Source: JBGVSA01 sp047605765 (GTDB lineage: Bacteria; Pseudomonadota; Gammaproteobacteria; Burkholderiales; Rhodocyclaceae). Taken from it: a stretch of DNA of 64,000 bases. Within the stretch, counting starts at the first letter, position 1. Every line of letters starts with the position of its first letter. Location: assembly GCA_047605765.1 (NCBI GenBank), contig JASGFB010000001.1, positions 1 through 64,000 of the forward strand. The letters run 5' to 3'. The notes beneath the pieces were generated by a model. That model was not told the DNA's origin, did not search any database, and saw nothing but the letters and a program-made list of their open reading frames with translations. The translations under genes and the position numbers were made by a program. Positions 16,325 through 24,693 of this stretch are shown here, piece by piece.

Positions 16325-17368
16325 TCACCAATCCTTCGTAGGCCGTGCCAGCTCATCGTCGATACTCACGCCCCGTGCCGACATATCGGGCAGCGCTGGC
16401 GGATCGGGCGGTACAGGTTGGGTGAGGCTCAGACTGTGGTAGTCGGTGAAGGTCCACGCGTGGTCGCGCGAGGCGGGAGTAAGGGTAAAGGTGCCGCGCC
16501 AGGCGCGCGTGCCGCCGATGCGTGCAATGGTGATGACGGTGGCGGCGGAAGGGTACACCACGGGCCGGTGCAGCACGAGCAGGTCGGCAGCGCGGGTCAG
16601 GCCGGTGTAGGGCTGCGTGAGCGCCATCAGCGAAGTGTCGTCTTTGGCGCGCGTTTCCACGTAGGCTTTGGCTTGCGCTTCGGGCATGCCCATGGCAGCC
16701 ACAAGCAGGCGCCAATGTGCGGTAGCGGGGTTGACGGCGGTGCTGTCGGTCAGCACGACTTCGTCGGTAATGCGATCGGCATTCCACAATGCGTCATGCT
16801 GGCGCCAGCCTGCTATACGCGCGAGCTCGAGCACCGAGCTCAAGGGCTGGTTACGCGGAGGCGCCAGACCCTTGGCGGCATAGTGTTCGGCCTCGGCACC
16901 TTGCAAGCGGCGCAGAGAATCACTGTCGGAGTAATCGTCCAACGTATCGAGCAAGCTCGCTACGGTTTCGGGTGGCAAGCCATAGCTGGCCAGGAAGGCT
17001 TCGCGCCAGGTGCGCGGCGCGGTGTGCAGATTGAGCAGGCCGCGTGCATCCTGCAGCGACACCGCGATGCCTTCGCCGGCGTCATACCAGCGCCCGTCGA
17101 GGCGGATGGCCTGAGGTTCCGCGCCGAGCCCGAGCGCGGTGCGCCGTGTCGTCGCCAGCGTGTATTGAACCCGTGACAGGACGTCCTGGGCGGCGCGTTC
17201 TTCTTCCAGCAGTTGTTGCTCCAGGCGCGCCAGGTTCAGGGCCACCGATACACGCTCGCCGATGAACGCGCCAGCGAGCGCCAGGATCGCCAGCGTGGCG
17301 ATGGTCAAGATCAGCACGTAACCTTGCGCGCCGTGCCTGCCACCGCAGAGGGAACGGCGGCGCGTCAT
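16325..17368 (-). CDS. gspK: Type II secretion minor pseudopilin GspK
   Basis: A 347-residue GspK-like protein. After a basic leader the segment GAQG|YVLILTIATLAILALAGAFI resembles a prepilin cleavage site; as is known for GspK, the usual glutamate at +5 is absent. The large periplasmic domain contains DGRWYDAGEG, DARGLLNLHTA and DTLDDYSDSDSLRRLQGAE, matching T2SSK-family landmarks. GspK caps the pseudopilus tip with GspI and GspJ. The ATG at 17368 overlaps the gspJ stop by four bases; the longer open frame runs into gspJ and is rejected. It is the last gene of the secretion cluster on this strand. Confidence 0.85.
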   Translation of the reverse strand: MTRRRSLCGGRHGAQGYVLILTIATLAILALAGAFIGERVSVALNLARLEQQLLEEERAAQDVLSRVQYTLATTRRTALGLGAEPQAIRLDGRWYDAGEGIAVSLQDARGLLNLHTAPRTWREAFLASYGLPPETVASLLDTLDDYSDSDSLRRLQGAEAEHYAAKGLAPPRNQPLSSVLELARIAGWRQHDALWNADRITDEVVLTDSTAVNPATAHWRLLVAAMGMPEAQAKAYVETRAKDDTSLMALTQPYTGLTRAADLLVLHRPVVYPSAATVITIARIGGTRAWRGTFTLTPASRDHAWTFTDYHSLSLTQPVPPDPPALPDMSARGVSIDDELARPTKDW

Positions 17369-18018
17369 GGTGTGCCCACCGTCTTCCCTAGGCTGCTCGG
17401 CGCAGCCCCCGTACCACGGAGAATCGGCGGCGGCGTGGCGGTGAGCAGCCAGGGGTGAGCGTCCACTCGCGCATACCAGCGCGGGCGTTCGCCGTCGCTC
17501 GACTCGATGACGACCCCGATGGCTGAGGGTATGCGTTCGACCGGCTGGCTGAAAGCAGTCCATGTGTCATGAATCTTGCCGTCGCGCGAATGGTAGGTGA
17601 AGCGTGCCCGCGATGCGGGCCAGCGCGCCAGATCGTGCTGTACGCCGTGGGCCGTGTAACGCAACGCCACGACACCATCGTCGTCCTTGATCAACGCCAG
17701 TTCCACACGCGCCGGCGCGACGTGAATGCCCGCCTCCAGGGGCCGGGCCACCCACCCGCGAAACGCCTCCGGGCTACCGACAAAGGCATCGGCAGAGTCC
17801 TTATCCATCGGCTGCAGGCCGGCCACGATGTGCCTGAACCACAAACGGTCACGCATAGCCTGCTCGCCGGTCCGCACCTCGTCGGCGAGCTTTTCCTGTA
17901 TCTGCAAGATGTAGAAATTGGCGCCCATCAAGAGGCTCATCAACAGCGAAGTGATGGCGAGCGCGACCAACACTTCGACGAGAGTGAAACCGCCGTAACA
18001 CTGTGCGCGGAGTTTCAT
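17365..18018 (-). CDS. gspJ: Type II secretion minor pseudopilin GspJ
   Basis: A 217-residue protein with the prepilin signature GG|FTLVEVLVALAITSLLMSLLMGA, keeping glutamate at +5. The rest fits GspJ: a WFRHI-type motif, a long beta-rich body and a length near the family norm. The ATG at 18018 lies in an ATGA overlap with the gspI stop. It is expected to form the tip complex with GspI and GspK in the periplasm. Cleavage needs a prepilin peptidase (GspO/PilD), which is not encoded in this window. Confidence 0.87.
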   Translation of the reverse strand: MKLRAQCYGGFTLVEVLVALAITSLLMSLLMGANFYILQIQEKLADEVRTGEQAMRDRLWFRHIVAGLQPMDKDSADAFVGSPEAFRGWVARPLEAGIHVAPARVELALIKDDDGVVALRYTAHGVQHDLARWPASRARFTYHSRDGKIHDTWTAFSQPVERIPSAIGVVIESSDGERPRWYARVDAHPWLLTATPPPILRGTGAAPSSLGKTVGTP

Positions 18019-18440
18019 TGTGGCAACTTGAACGTACGCGCCATGCGCGGCACGGCGACCATGGCGGCGTCTTCGAACCATGCACGCTCCACGGCATCAC
18101 CGCCGCGATAAACCTTGTACGAGTAGTGCATCAGCACTACGTCATGCGCGCCAAATCCGGCGGGATAGCCCGTCTGCACCCCCTGTGCATCAGCACGGCG
18201 TTGCCAGTCGATACGCCAGCCACCACCGTCGACCGTTCCGGTTTCGTCTGCGGTGTCGGGCAAGGTGCGGATCAGGTCTTGCGCCGTGCGCGCCACCTGC
18301 ACGCGGGCATATTCGTCGCGCAACCGCGTCATGGCGTGCAGGCCGCTCTCCGCCCACAACACAATCGCCACGCCCACCGAGGTTACCAACACCAGGGCCA
18401 CCAGCACTTCGATCATGGCGAAGCCGCAGGCGCGAGTCAT
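18015..18440 (-). CDS. gspI: Type II secretion minor pseudopilin GspI
   Basis: A 141-residue protein with a very short leader, MTRACG|FAMIEVLVALVLVTSVG, typical of GspI, which nucleates the pseudopilus tip. Glutamate is present at +5. The start overlaps the gspH stop by four bases and the stop overlaps gspJ, so the minor pseudopilin genes are translationally coupled. The periplasmic part is short and contains WRIDW, a usual GspI-like strand. Confidence 0.85.
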   Translation of the reverse strand: MTRACGFAMIEVLVALVLVTSVGVAIVLWAESGLHAMTRLRDEYARVQVARTAQDLIRTLPDTADETGTVDGGGWRIDWQRRADAQGVQTGYPAGFGAHDVVLMHYSYKVYRGGDAVERAWFEDAAMVAVPRMARTFKLPQ

Positions 18441-18865
18441 TGGAACGACACCCCGCAGGCAGGCGCTTCGATGTCGATCACGGAGAGCACTCCGCCTTGC
18501 CCATCTTCAACCGTGACGGTCGAGGGCGAACACAATTGCTCGCGCGTGACCATGAGCGGCGGCTCAAAGCGCAGTCGCCAGCCGGCAGGCGGGCTTACCA
18601 ATATCTGCCCGCCGACGGTTAGCGCGTCGGCGACGTCATCGAGCACCAGCGTGCGGCCCAGCAGTCGCGCGGCGCGCGGCAACTGGATGAGGCTATCGCG
18701 CAGCGTCGCCAGCGCGTGGCGCTGCTCCGCGCGCGCGATGAGCGCCACGAAATTGGGGCCAACGAGCCCACCAAGCAGGGCCATGACCGCCAGAACGACG
18801 AGAAGCTCGAGCAGAGAGAAGCCGCGCACGCGGCATTCATTGCGCGTCGACATCCGTCTGGGCAT
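18437..18865 (-). CDS. gspH: Type II secretion minor pseudopilin GspH
   Basis: A 142-residue pseudopilin with leader ...RVRG|FSLLELLVVLAVMALLGGLV and glutamate at +5. Two ATGs, at 18865 and 18853, are possible; both overlap the end of gspG, by 29 or 17 bases. The C-terminal domain holds the GWRLRFEPPLMVTREQL stretch seen in GspH-like proteins. It is assigned by its place between gspG and gspI and by its length. Confidence 0.8.
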   Translation of the reverse strand: MPRRMSTRNECRVRGFSLLELLVVLAVMALLGGLVGPNFVALIARAEQRHALATLRDSLIQLPRAARLLGRTLVLDDVADALTVGGQILVSPPAGWRLRFEPPLMVTREQLCSPSTVTVEDGQGGVLSVIDIEAPACGVSFQ

Positions 18866-19313
18866 CTACGACCATGCCAATGTCGGCGTCATTGCCAGTG
18901 CCGCCGGGCTGGCCATCGGCACCGAACGAATAGATGCCAAAGGGACGTCCGGCCGGGCCGGGTACGACGTACTGATAAGGATTGTTCCAGGGATCTTCTG
19001 GCAAGGCGTCTTCCAGGTACGGGCCACGCCAGCGCCGCGCCAGCTTTTCATCGGTGGGCGGTTCGCTGAGCAGGGCAAGCCCGTGTTCGGCGCTCGGGTA
19101 TACGCCCAGGTCCAGACGCATGGTCTCGACCGCGCCACGCAACAGCTTGACCTGCGTCGCTGCGGTCTGGATCTTCGATTTGTCGACGTTGGCAAACAGT
19201 CGCGGCCCCACCAGACCGACCAGCATGCCGATGATCATCAAGACCACCAGCATTTCGAGCAGCGTAAAACCGCTCATGTTGCGCACCCGCGCACGGGTTT
19301 CGAGCATATTCAT
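18837..19313 (-). CDS. gspG: Type II secretion major pseudopilin GspG
   Basis: A 158-residue major pseudopilin. The leader ends MSG|FTLLEMLVVLMIIGMLVGLV, followed by the strongly conserved VGPRLFANVDKSKIQTAATQ and the calcium-loop region DPWNNPYQYVVPG...FGIYSFGADGQPGGTGNDADIG, both GspG hallmarks. GspG subunits stack into the periplasmic pseudopilus that pushes substrates through the secretin. The start ATG shares one base with the gspF stop (TGATG). Confidence 0.95.
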   Translation of the reverse strand: MNMLETRARVRNMSGFTLLEMLVVLMIIGMLVGLVGPRLFANVDKSKIQTAATQVKLLRGAVETMRLDLGVYPSAEHGLALLSEPPTDEKLARRWRGPYLEDALPEDPWNNPYQYVVPGPAGRPFGIYSFGADGQPGGTGNDADIGMVVDAQTDVDAQ

Positions 19314-20518
19314 CAGAACTTCACCTCGGACAGGCTCGCCATGGCGAGCACCACGCCCACCATGACAAAGCCGATGACGGCGCCGAGCGCCAGGATGGCG
19401 GCCGGCTCGATCAGCGACACCACGCGCCGCTGCATGGACTGGTTCTTTTCGCTCCAGTAGTCGGCGACGTGCTGCAACATCGGCCCCAGTTCGCCGGACT
19501 GTTCGCCCACTCGCACCATCGACAGAGACGTTGCCTCCAGCAGTTGTTGGTGTTCGATGGCCTGCGACAGACGTCGCCCGCGATTAACCTCTGCACGCAC
19601 TTTGAGCAAGCGCGCGTGGGTCGTGCGCAGGCGCACCGAACCGGCTGCCAGGTCGAGCGCCGGCAGAATGCCGACACGGCTTTGCAACAGCATCGACAAA
19701 CCATTGGTCCAGCGCGCGGTTTCGCCACTGCGCAGCCAGGCCCCCACCACCGGCACGTGCACGGTGCGGTTGAGCAGCGCCGTGCGCAGCGCGTCGTGGC
19801 GCGCGGCCAAGATGACGACGACGGCAATCACCGCCAGTGCAGCCAGGGTCTGCAAGAAATACGCGTTGAAAAACAGCCCGATCTTGAGAACGATGGCCGA
19901 TATCCACGGCAATGCGTCGATACGGCCTTTGAGCAGGCCGGCGAAGCGCGGCACCACGAACGAAAAGATGAACAGCACCGCCAGTGTGCCGGTGACGACC
20001 AGGATCGTCGGATATATGAGCGCCTCACGCGTCTGGGCACGCATGCGGGCATCAAACTGCATCTGATCGGCGGCGCGGTTCAGCGCCAGCCCGAGATTGC
20101 CGGTGGCTTCGCCGGCCCGCACCATGGCGTGGACGTATTCGGGCAATGACAGGCCTGCCTGGGCCAGGGCAGCGGAGAACCCCTCGCCCGCATGGATGGC
20201 GCTGACCATGCGCCCAAGGGGCGCCGCCAGGGCTGTTTCGCGGTTGGCGTCGCGCAGGGTAGCGAGGGCGTCCGCCAAGCTGATGCCGGCATTGGCGAGG
20301 GTCGACAGTTCTCGCACCAGCACCACCAGGTCGGCATGGCCGACGCGGCGCCGACCCAGACCGGTGCGAGTGCGCGATAGATGCTGTTCTTGCAGGTCGA
20401 AGACGTTCAGGTGGCGCTCTTCGAGCTGTGCCATGGCGTCGGCCATCGAGGCTGCGGCGATCGAGCCGGTTTCGATCTGCCCGGCGGGGGTGGCCGCCTT
20501 GAAGCTGAATTCCGCCAT
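19313..20518 (-). CDS. gspF: Type II secretion inner-membrane platform protein GspF
   Basis: A 401-residue polytopic protein with two repeated T2SSF domains (about residues 65-185 and 265-385) and three membrane segments (about 165-190, 215-240, 370-395). Landmarks are FVRELSTLANAGISLADAL-like and MVRVGEQSGELGPML. GspF is the platform that links the GspE ATPase to pseudopilus growth. An upstream in-frame GTG at 20533 overlaps gspE; the ATG at 20518, with AAGGGG about nine bases before it, is preferred. Confidence 0.92.
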   Translation of the reverse strand: MAEFSFKAATPAGQIETGSIAAASMADAMAQLEERHLNVFDLQEQHLSRTRTGLGRRRVGHADLVVLVRELSTLANAGISLADALATLRDANRETALAAPLGRMVSAIHAGEGFSAALAQAGLSLPEYVHAMVRAGEATGNLGLALNRAADQMQFDARMRAQTREALIYPTILVVTGTLAVLFIFSFVVPRFAGLLKGRIDALPWISAIVLKIGLFFNAYFLQTLAALAVIAVVVILAARHDALRTALLNRTVHVPVVGAWLRSGETARWTNGLSMLLQSRVGILPALDLAAGSVRLRTTHARLLKVRAEVNRGRRLSQAIEHQQLLEATSLSMVRVGEQSGELGPMLQHVADYWSEKNQSMQRRVVSLIEPAAILALGAVIGFVMVGVVLAMASLSEVKF

Positions 20519-20529
20519 GGCCCGCCCCT

Positions 20530-22224
20530 TCACTCACGCGCCGGACGGAACGACATCGCCGAACCGGCAACGACAAAGACTTCAGCCAAACTGGTGAGCC
20601 CACGCGCGGCCTTGAGCATGCCGTCCTCGGCCAGGAAGCGGAACGACGCTGGCATGGCTGCAAGCAAATCCTGGTGGGTCGCCGAGGGCTGACCGAGGAC
20701 CGCGCGGATGCGCTCGCTCGCAGGGAGCAGTTCATAGATGGCGGTACGCCCTTTGTAGCCGGAGCCGTCGCAATCATCGCAGCCGACGGGGGTACGGAAC
20801 GACCACGCGGCAGGTGGCACGCCCGCGCGTTCGAGGAAATCCCGCACGTGCGCGGGAATGCCGTCGCAGTTCGTCAGCGCCTCGGCGCAGCGCGGGCACA
20901 GTCGGCGCACCAGGCGCTGCGCCATGACGCCGCGCACGGTCGCGCCGACCAGGAACTGTTCAATGCCCAGATCGACCAGACGCAGAAAGGCGGTGGCGCT
21001 GTCGTTGGTGTGCAGCGTGCTAAGCACGCGGTGACCTGTCAGCGAAGCCTGCACGGCGATGCGGGCGGTATCCACGTCGCGGATCTCGCCGATCATGATG
21101 GTATCGGGGTCGTGGCGCAGGATGGCGCGCAGGGCGGCGGTGAAGGTAAAGCCGATGTCGGCGTTGACCTGGAATTGCGTAACGCCGTCTATCTTGTATT
21201 CGACCGGGTCTTCAACAGTCAGGATGCGCTCGCGTTCGCGATCGCAGGCCGACAACGCGGCGTACAGCGTGGTGCTCTTGCCCGAGCCGGTCGGCCCGGT
21301 CACGAGGATGATGCCGTCGGGCGCGGCCATCCAGCGCGCGAATTCGTCGCGATGATCCTGCTCGAAACCAAGGCGCTCCAGGGCGAAGCGCTTTTCTTGC
21401 GACATCGGCAGCAGGCGCATGACGATGGATTCGCCAAACACCGCCGGAATGACCGACACACGGACATCGGTATCCACGCCCGCCGCACGGCTGGAAAAAC
21501 GGCCATCCTGGGTGAGGCGCCGCTCTGCGATATCCAGACCGGAGATCAATTTGATGCGGCTGACCACCGCGTCGAAGCGGTCGCGCGGGTAATGCTCGAC
21601 CGATTGTAGATGGCCGTCCACGCGATAGCGCACGCAAAAGCCGTATTCCAGCGGCTCGATATGGACGTCGGAGGCCGCTTTGTCGGTGGCGCGCGCCAGC
21701 ATGGCGTTGACCAGTTCGACCACCGGTGCGTCTTCGGCCAAGCGACGCAAGTCACGGCTAGTACCGCCTTCTTCGCTGTCGACGCGATAGACGTCGGCCA
21801 GCAGGCGCTCGAAATCGCGCTGGGTCGTCAAAGCCCACGAGAACGGCAAGCCGGCAAAGAGGTGTACGCCGAGGTATTCGTGCAGCGAAGAATCGAGCGG
21901 ATCGCGTGCCAGCACCTGTGGCGGCTCATCCGCCGTCGGCATGACGAGAAACGCCAGCCGCTGGGCAAGCGCCCGATTTATGCCGTGCGAATGATGATAA
22001 TCGCGAATGGCCGCCAGCGTGGCTACGCTGCCTTCTGCCTGGAACACCGGGTAGCCCAGTTGTTCGCTGAGCGCATCGAGCAGGGTCGATTCCGAAATGA
22101 AACCCAGCCGGATCAGCAGAGCACCAAGCCTGTCGCCCTGCCCCTGACCCTGCACGGCGAGTGCCTTGGCGAGGGCGTCTTCATCAATGGCCCCGCGCTG
22201 GATGAGTAGCTCGCCTAAGCGCAT
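20530..22224 (-). CDS. gspE: Type II secretion ATPase GspE
   Basis: A 564-residue secretion ATPase. The N-terminal MshEN/T2SSE_N domain (RLGELLIQRGAIDEDALAKAL) is followed by the ATPase core with Walker A GPTGSGKST at residues 310-318, Asp box, Walker B (DPDTIMIGEIRD) and His box (STLHTNDSATAF), and by the zinc-binding tetracysteine (CPRC and CDDC). It powers pseudopilus assembly from the cytoplasmic face. It starts 270 bases downstream of the 630-residue exported-protein gene and beyond a strong terminator, so it needs read-through or its own promoter. Confidence 0.95.
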   Translation of the reverse strand: MRLGELLIQRGAIDEDALAKALAVQGQGQGDRLGALLIRLGFISESTLLDALSEQLGYPVFQAEGSVATLAAIRDYHHSHGINRALAQRLAFLVMPTADEPPQVLARDPLDSSLHEYLGVHLFAGLPFSWALTTQRDFERLLADVYRVDSEEGGTSRDLRRLAEDAPVVELVNAMLARATDKAASDVHIEPLEYGFCVRYRVDGHLQSVEHYPRDRFDAVVSRIKLISGLDIAERRLTQDGRFSSRAAGVDTDVRVSVIPAVFGESIVMRLLPMSQEKRFALERLGFEQDHRDEFARWMAAPDGIILVTGPTGSGKSTTLYAALSACDRERERILTVEDPVEYKIDGVTQFQVNADIGFTFTAALRAILRHDPDTIMIGEIRDVDTARIAVQASLTGHRVLSTLHTNDSATAFLRLVDLGIEQFLVGATVRGVMAQRLVRRLCPRCAEALTNCDGIPAHVRDFLERAGVPPAAWSFRTPVGCDDCDGSGYKGRTAIYELLPASERIRAVLGQPSATHQDLLAAMPASFRFLAEDGMLKAARGLTSLAEVFVVAGSAMSFRPARE

Positions 22225-22443
22225 GCGCGCGCACTCGCAGGGGCGTGAAGAGGTTGCATGAAAATAGCGCGGCGACGCCGGGAGCAGTGCATTGAGAACA
22301 CAGTAGAACTACGCGAGAGTCGGCCAATTCGGCCCACCATGAAAGCAAAGCATGGCCCACCCCGGCCTGACTTTGCGCAGACGGACATCGCCCCCTGAGC
22401 CAGGAACGCGCAGGGATTGATCAGACATAAGCATCAGACGAGA

Positions 22444-22471
22444 AAAAGCCCGGGGTTGCCCCCGGGCTTTT
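22444..22471 (-). terminator. Strong intrinsic terminator after the exported-protein gene
   Basis: A 12-base-pair stem AAAAGCCCGGGG / CCCCGGGCTTTT with a four-base loop, followed on the minus strand by a T-run. It lies 24 bases beyond the stop of the gene at 22495-24387 and would separate that gene from gspE. Confidence 0.85.
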
Positions 22472-22494
22472 CCCTCACTCACAGATGTGGGTGA

Positions 22495-24387
22495 TCAGTT
22501 GCCGCCGTTCAGGCCGGCTTGAGCATCTTGCTCGGTGTATTGGCCTTCCGAAACCGGCGCACGATCCGACGTGCCGGTGTAATCGACGCCTTGCGAACCG
22601 GACGCTTCGATGAAGTTCTGCGAAGCGGGGTTGTACAGATAGTTCTGTACGCGCAGCGTATCGCCGTTTTCGGACGTGATGCGCAGACGCGGGGCGTCGC
22701 CGCTGGTAGCGACCTCGCTCGTCGCGTTGATGGCGTTATTGGCATGGGCCGGTGCGTTGGTCAATACCGCATTGACGGCGGTCGGATCCATCTGCAGCAC
22801 AGCGCGCGGTGCCAGCGTAGCGAGCTTGCCCCACTTGCCGTAGTTGCCGTCGCGATGGATGTACTGACCGTAGACGTCAATGGTGCGGGTTTCGCTGTTG
22901 TTGATCAGGCGAATGATCGACAACCAGCCATCCTCACGGGCGTTGGACGCGTAGTTGCGAACGTCGATCTTGATCGAGCCGGACAGCACGTACAGCGGCC
23001 CCTTGCAGTAGTTGTCCTGTTCGTTGTAGTAGATCGGCGAGGTGGCACTGTTCGGCGCCTTGACCAGGCGTGCACCGTCGATGTTGAAGGACGAGGTCGG
23101 AATCGGCGTGCTGGTACCCGTTACGTCGTAGCACACATACACCGGACGAGCGCCATCGCCAAAGACGGGCGCCGGCGTAGCCGACGCGTCATACGGGTCG
23201 GGGATCGACACACCGGTGTTGCCGAATGCGGCATTGATGCCGGTCGTGGGGATCTTCAGCGTGATCGGGCCAGCGGCGTTGGTGCTGTTGATCGTCACCG
23301 TGGTGCCAGTGATGGGCGTCCCGCACATGTGGTTGGTATCCAGGAACACCCTGCTTTGATTCACAAAGCCCTGGCTGGCACTGACCTTGACGACGGCCTT
23401 GAGTGCTTCGACCTCACCGGCAGCAGCAATGGACAGCCCCATCCCGGTGGTGGCGGTGGTAACGCCGTCGACACCTTGGTCGGCCGGCGTGCCAGCCGGC
23501 CCTGCCAGCAAGTAGTTGTTCAACAGGTTGGCGTCATAGCCATTGGCGTTCTGCACGAGACGGAAGCGTCCCAGATTCATAACCGTGGGACTGATGTACG
23601 AGGTCTTTCCAGGGCCGACCGAACCGGTAAACCGCAGGCTGTTGTTCGCCACATCGACGCGTGCGTCACCGGTGGACTTTTCAACCTGAACGTAGATGTT
23701 GGTCGGGAAGGTCACCAGGGTGGTGCCGTTGGTGGAGCCACCACGCTTATGTTCGTCGGGCGAGGCGTTGGTGTCGTCCGCCAGGACCATCGGCTGTGAC
23801 AGGGCCACGTAGTGCTTCACTTCAACGGGCAGATTGCGTACGGACTTGTCGCATTCTTCCACCGTGCCCACGACTTGCTTGAGCTTGATGATGGTCGGGT
23901 TGTTGGCGGCGAGCGCGTCGGCAGCCACAGAGAGAATCGGCTGCTTTATCAGGCCGGCAGCCGAGCCTGTGCCATCGCTATACACAGTGATGGTGGCGTA
24001 CAGCGTTTTCTTGTCGGCGGCAATGTTGAGCGCGGTGACTTCGTATTGGCCCTGAGTGGGGGCAACACCCGTCGCAACCCGCGGAACGGCCGCGCCGGTC
24101 ACACCGTCGGTAAACTTGATGTTGTCGCTGGCAATGGCGCCCGCCGTAGCCCATTCACCATTACCGAGAATGAACTGAACCTGGAACACCTGTCTTTGCA
24201 GGCGCGCGTCCACGTCACCAAAGAAACGATAGGAGATGACCGGCGAGGTGATTCTCTGGTCGTCCGCCACGATGACTTCACGGGCGATCGATACCGACGA
24301 TGCCTGAATCTGACCGGCGTAGCTCGCCGAAACGGCCGCACCTGCCAGGGCGCCTACGATCAGGCGAAAAATAAGCTTCTGTTTCAT
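22495..24387 (-). CDS. Large exported protein inside the gsp cluster, candidate type II secretion cargo
   Basis: A 630-residue protein with a clear signal peptide (MKQKLIFRLIVGALAGAAVSASYA, cleavage before GQIQ). The mature chain is rich in Thr, Ala, Asn, Gly and Val, looks beta-stranded, and has only four cysteines (CDKS, MCGT, VCYD, YCKG contexts), enough for two disulfides. The tail is acidic and polar, with no membrane anchor or PEP-CTERM signal. No enzymatic family is recognised; an S-layer-like or matrix protein is possible. GAGG lies about nine bases before the ATG. It has its own 300-base upstream region and its own terminator, yet sits between gspD and gspE, which marks it as a probable dedicated substrate; that is inference. 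Confidence 0.8.
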   Translation of the reverse strand: MKQKLIFRLIVGALAGAAVSASYAGQIQASSVSIAREVIVADDQRITSPVISYRFFGDVDARLQRQVFQVQFILGNGEWATAGAIASDNIKFTDGVTGAAVPRVATGVAPTQGQYEVTALNIAADKKTLYATITVYSDGTGSAAGLIKQPILSVAADALAANNPTIIKLKQVVGTVEECDKSVRNLPVEVKHYVALSQPMVLADDTNASPDEHKRGGSTNGTTLVTFPTNIYVQVEKSTGDARVDVANNSLRFTGSVGPGKTSYISPTVMNLGRFRLVQNANGYDANLLNNYLLAGPAGTPADQGVDGVTTATTGMGLSIAAAGEVEALKAVVKVSASQGFVNQSRVFLDTNHMCGTPITGTTVTINSTNAAGPITLKIPTTGINAAFGNTGVSIPDPYDASATPAPVFGDGARPVYVCYDVTGTSTPIPTSSFNIDGARLVKAPNSATSPIYYNEQDNYCKGPLYVLSGSIKIDVRNYASNAREDGWLSIIRLINNSETRTIDVYGQYIHRDGNYGKWGKLATLAPRAVLQMDPTAVNAVLTNAPAHANNAINATSEVATSGDAPRLRITSENGDTLRVQNYLYNPASQNFIEASGSQGVDYTGTSDRAPVSEGQYTEQDAQAGLNGGN

Positions 24388-24693
24388 CCTTTAATGTCCT
24401 CTAACTATTTGCCGATGAATGCATGCCCCTGCATGCGGCCTCGTATAAAGATCGGCTTGAATATAGTAACGAGGACGAAGATTGTTAATTTGTGTGTAAT
24501 CAATGCAATTTTTGAATCAGAAAACGCCCACACACAAATTAATAACGCAGCTTTACCCCTAATTTTTACACCGAAAATTCAAGCACTTACCAAACAACCC
24601 CCTGCAACACAAAGGGCTATTTCATGCTGCCTTTTTCCCAACTAGAAGAATCAGCATAAAGAATTAAGTAAAAGCTCAACAAGAATAACGCCG
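24388..24693. promoter_or_regulatory. AT-rich upstream region of the exported-protein gene
   Basis: About 300 bases, much richer in A and T than the flanking genes, lie between gspD and the exported-protein gene. The leader contains two GCATGC palindromes separated by CCCT (24421-24436) that could pair in the transcript. I cannot fix one promoter by eye, but the composition and the lack of any reading frame fit a strong independent promoter. Confidence 0.45.

Noticed and set aside
18003..19460. 485-codon plus-strand frame opposite gspI, gspH and gspG
   Set aside because: It lies fully across three conserved secretion genes on the other strand and has shadow-type composition.
22519..23799. 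426-codon plus-strand frame opposite the exported protein
   Set aside because: The minus-strand frame has a signal peptide, ribosome binding site and terminator; this one has none of these.
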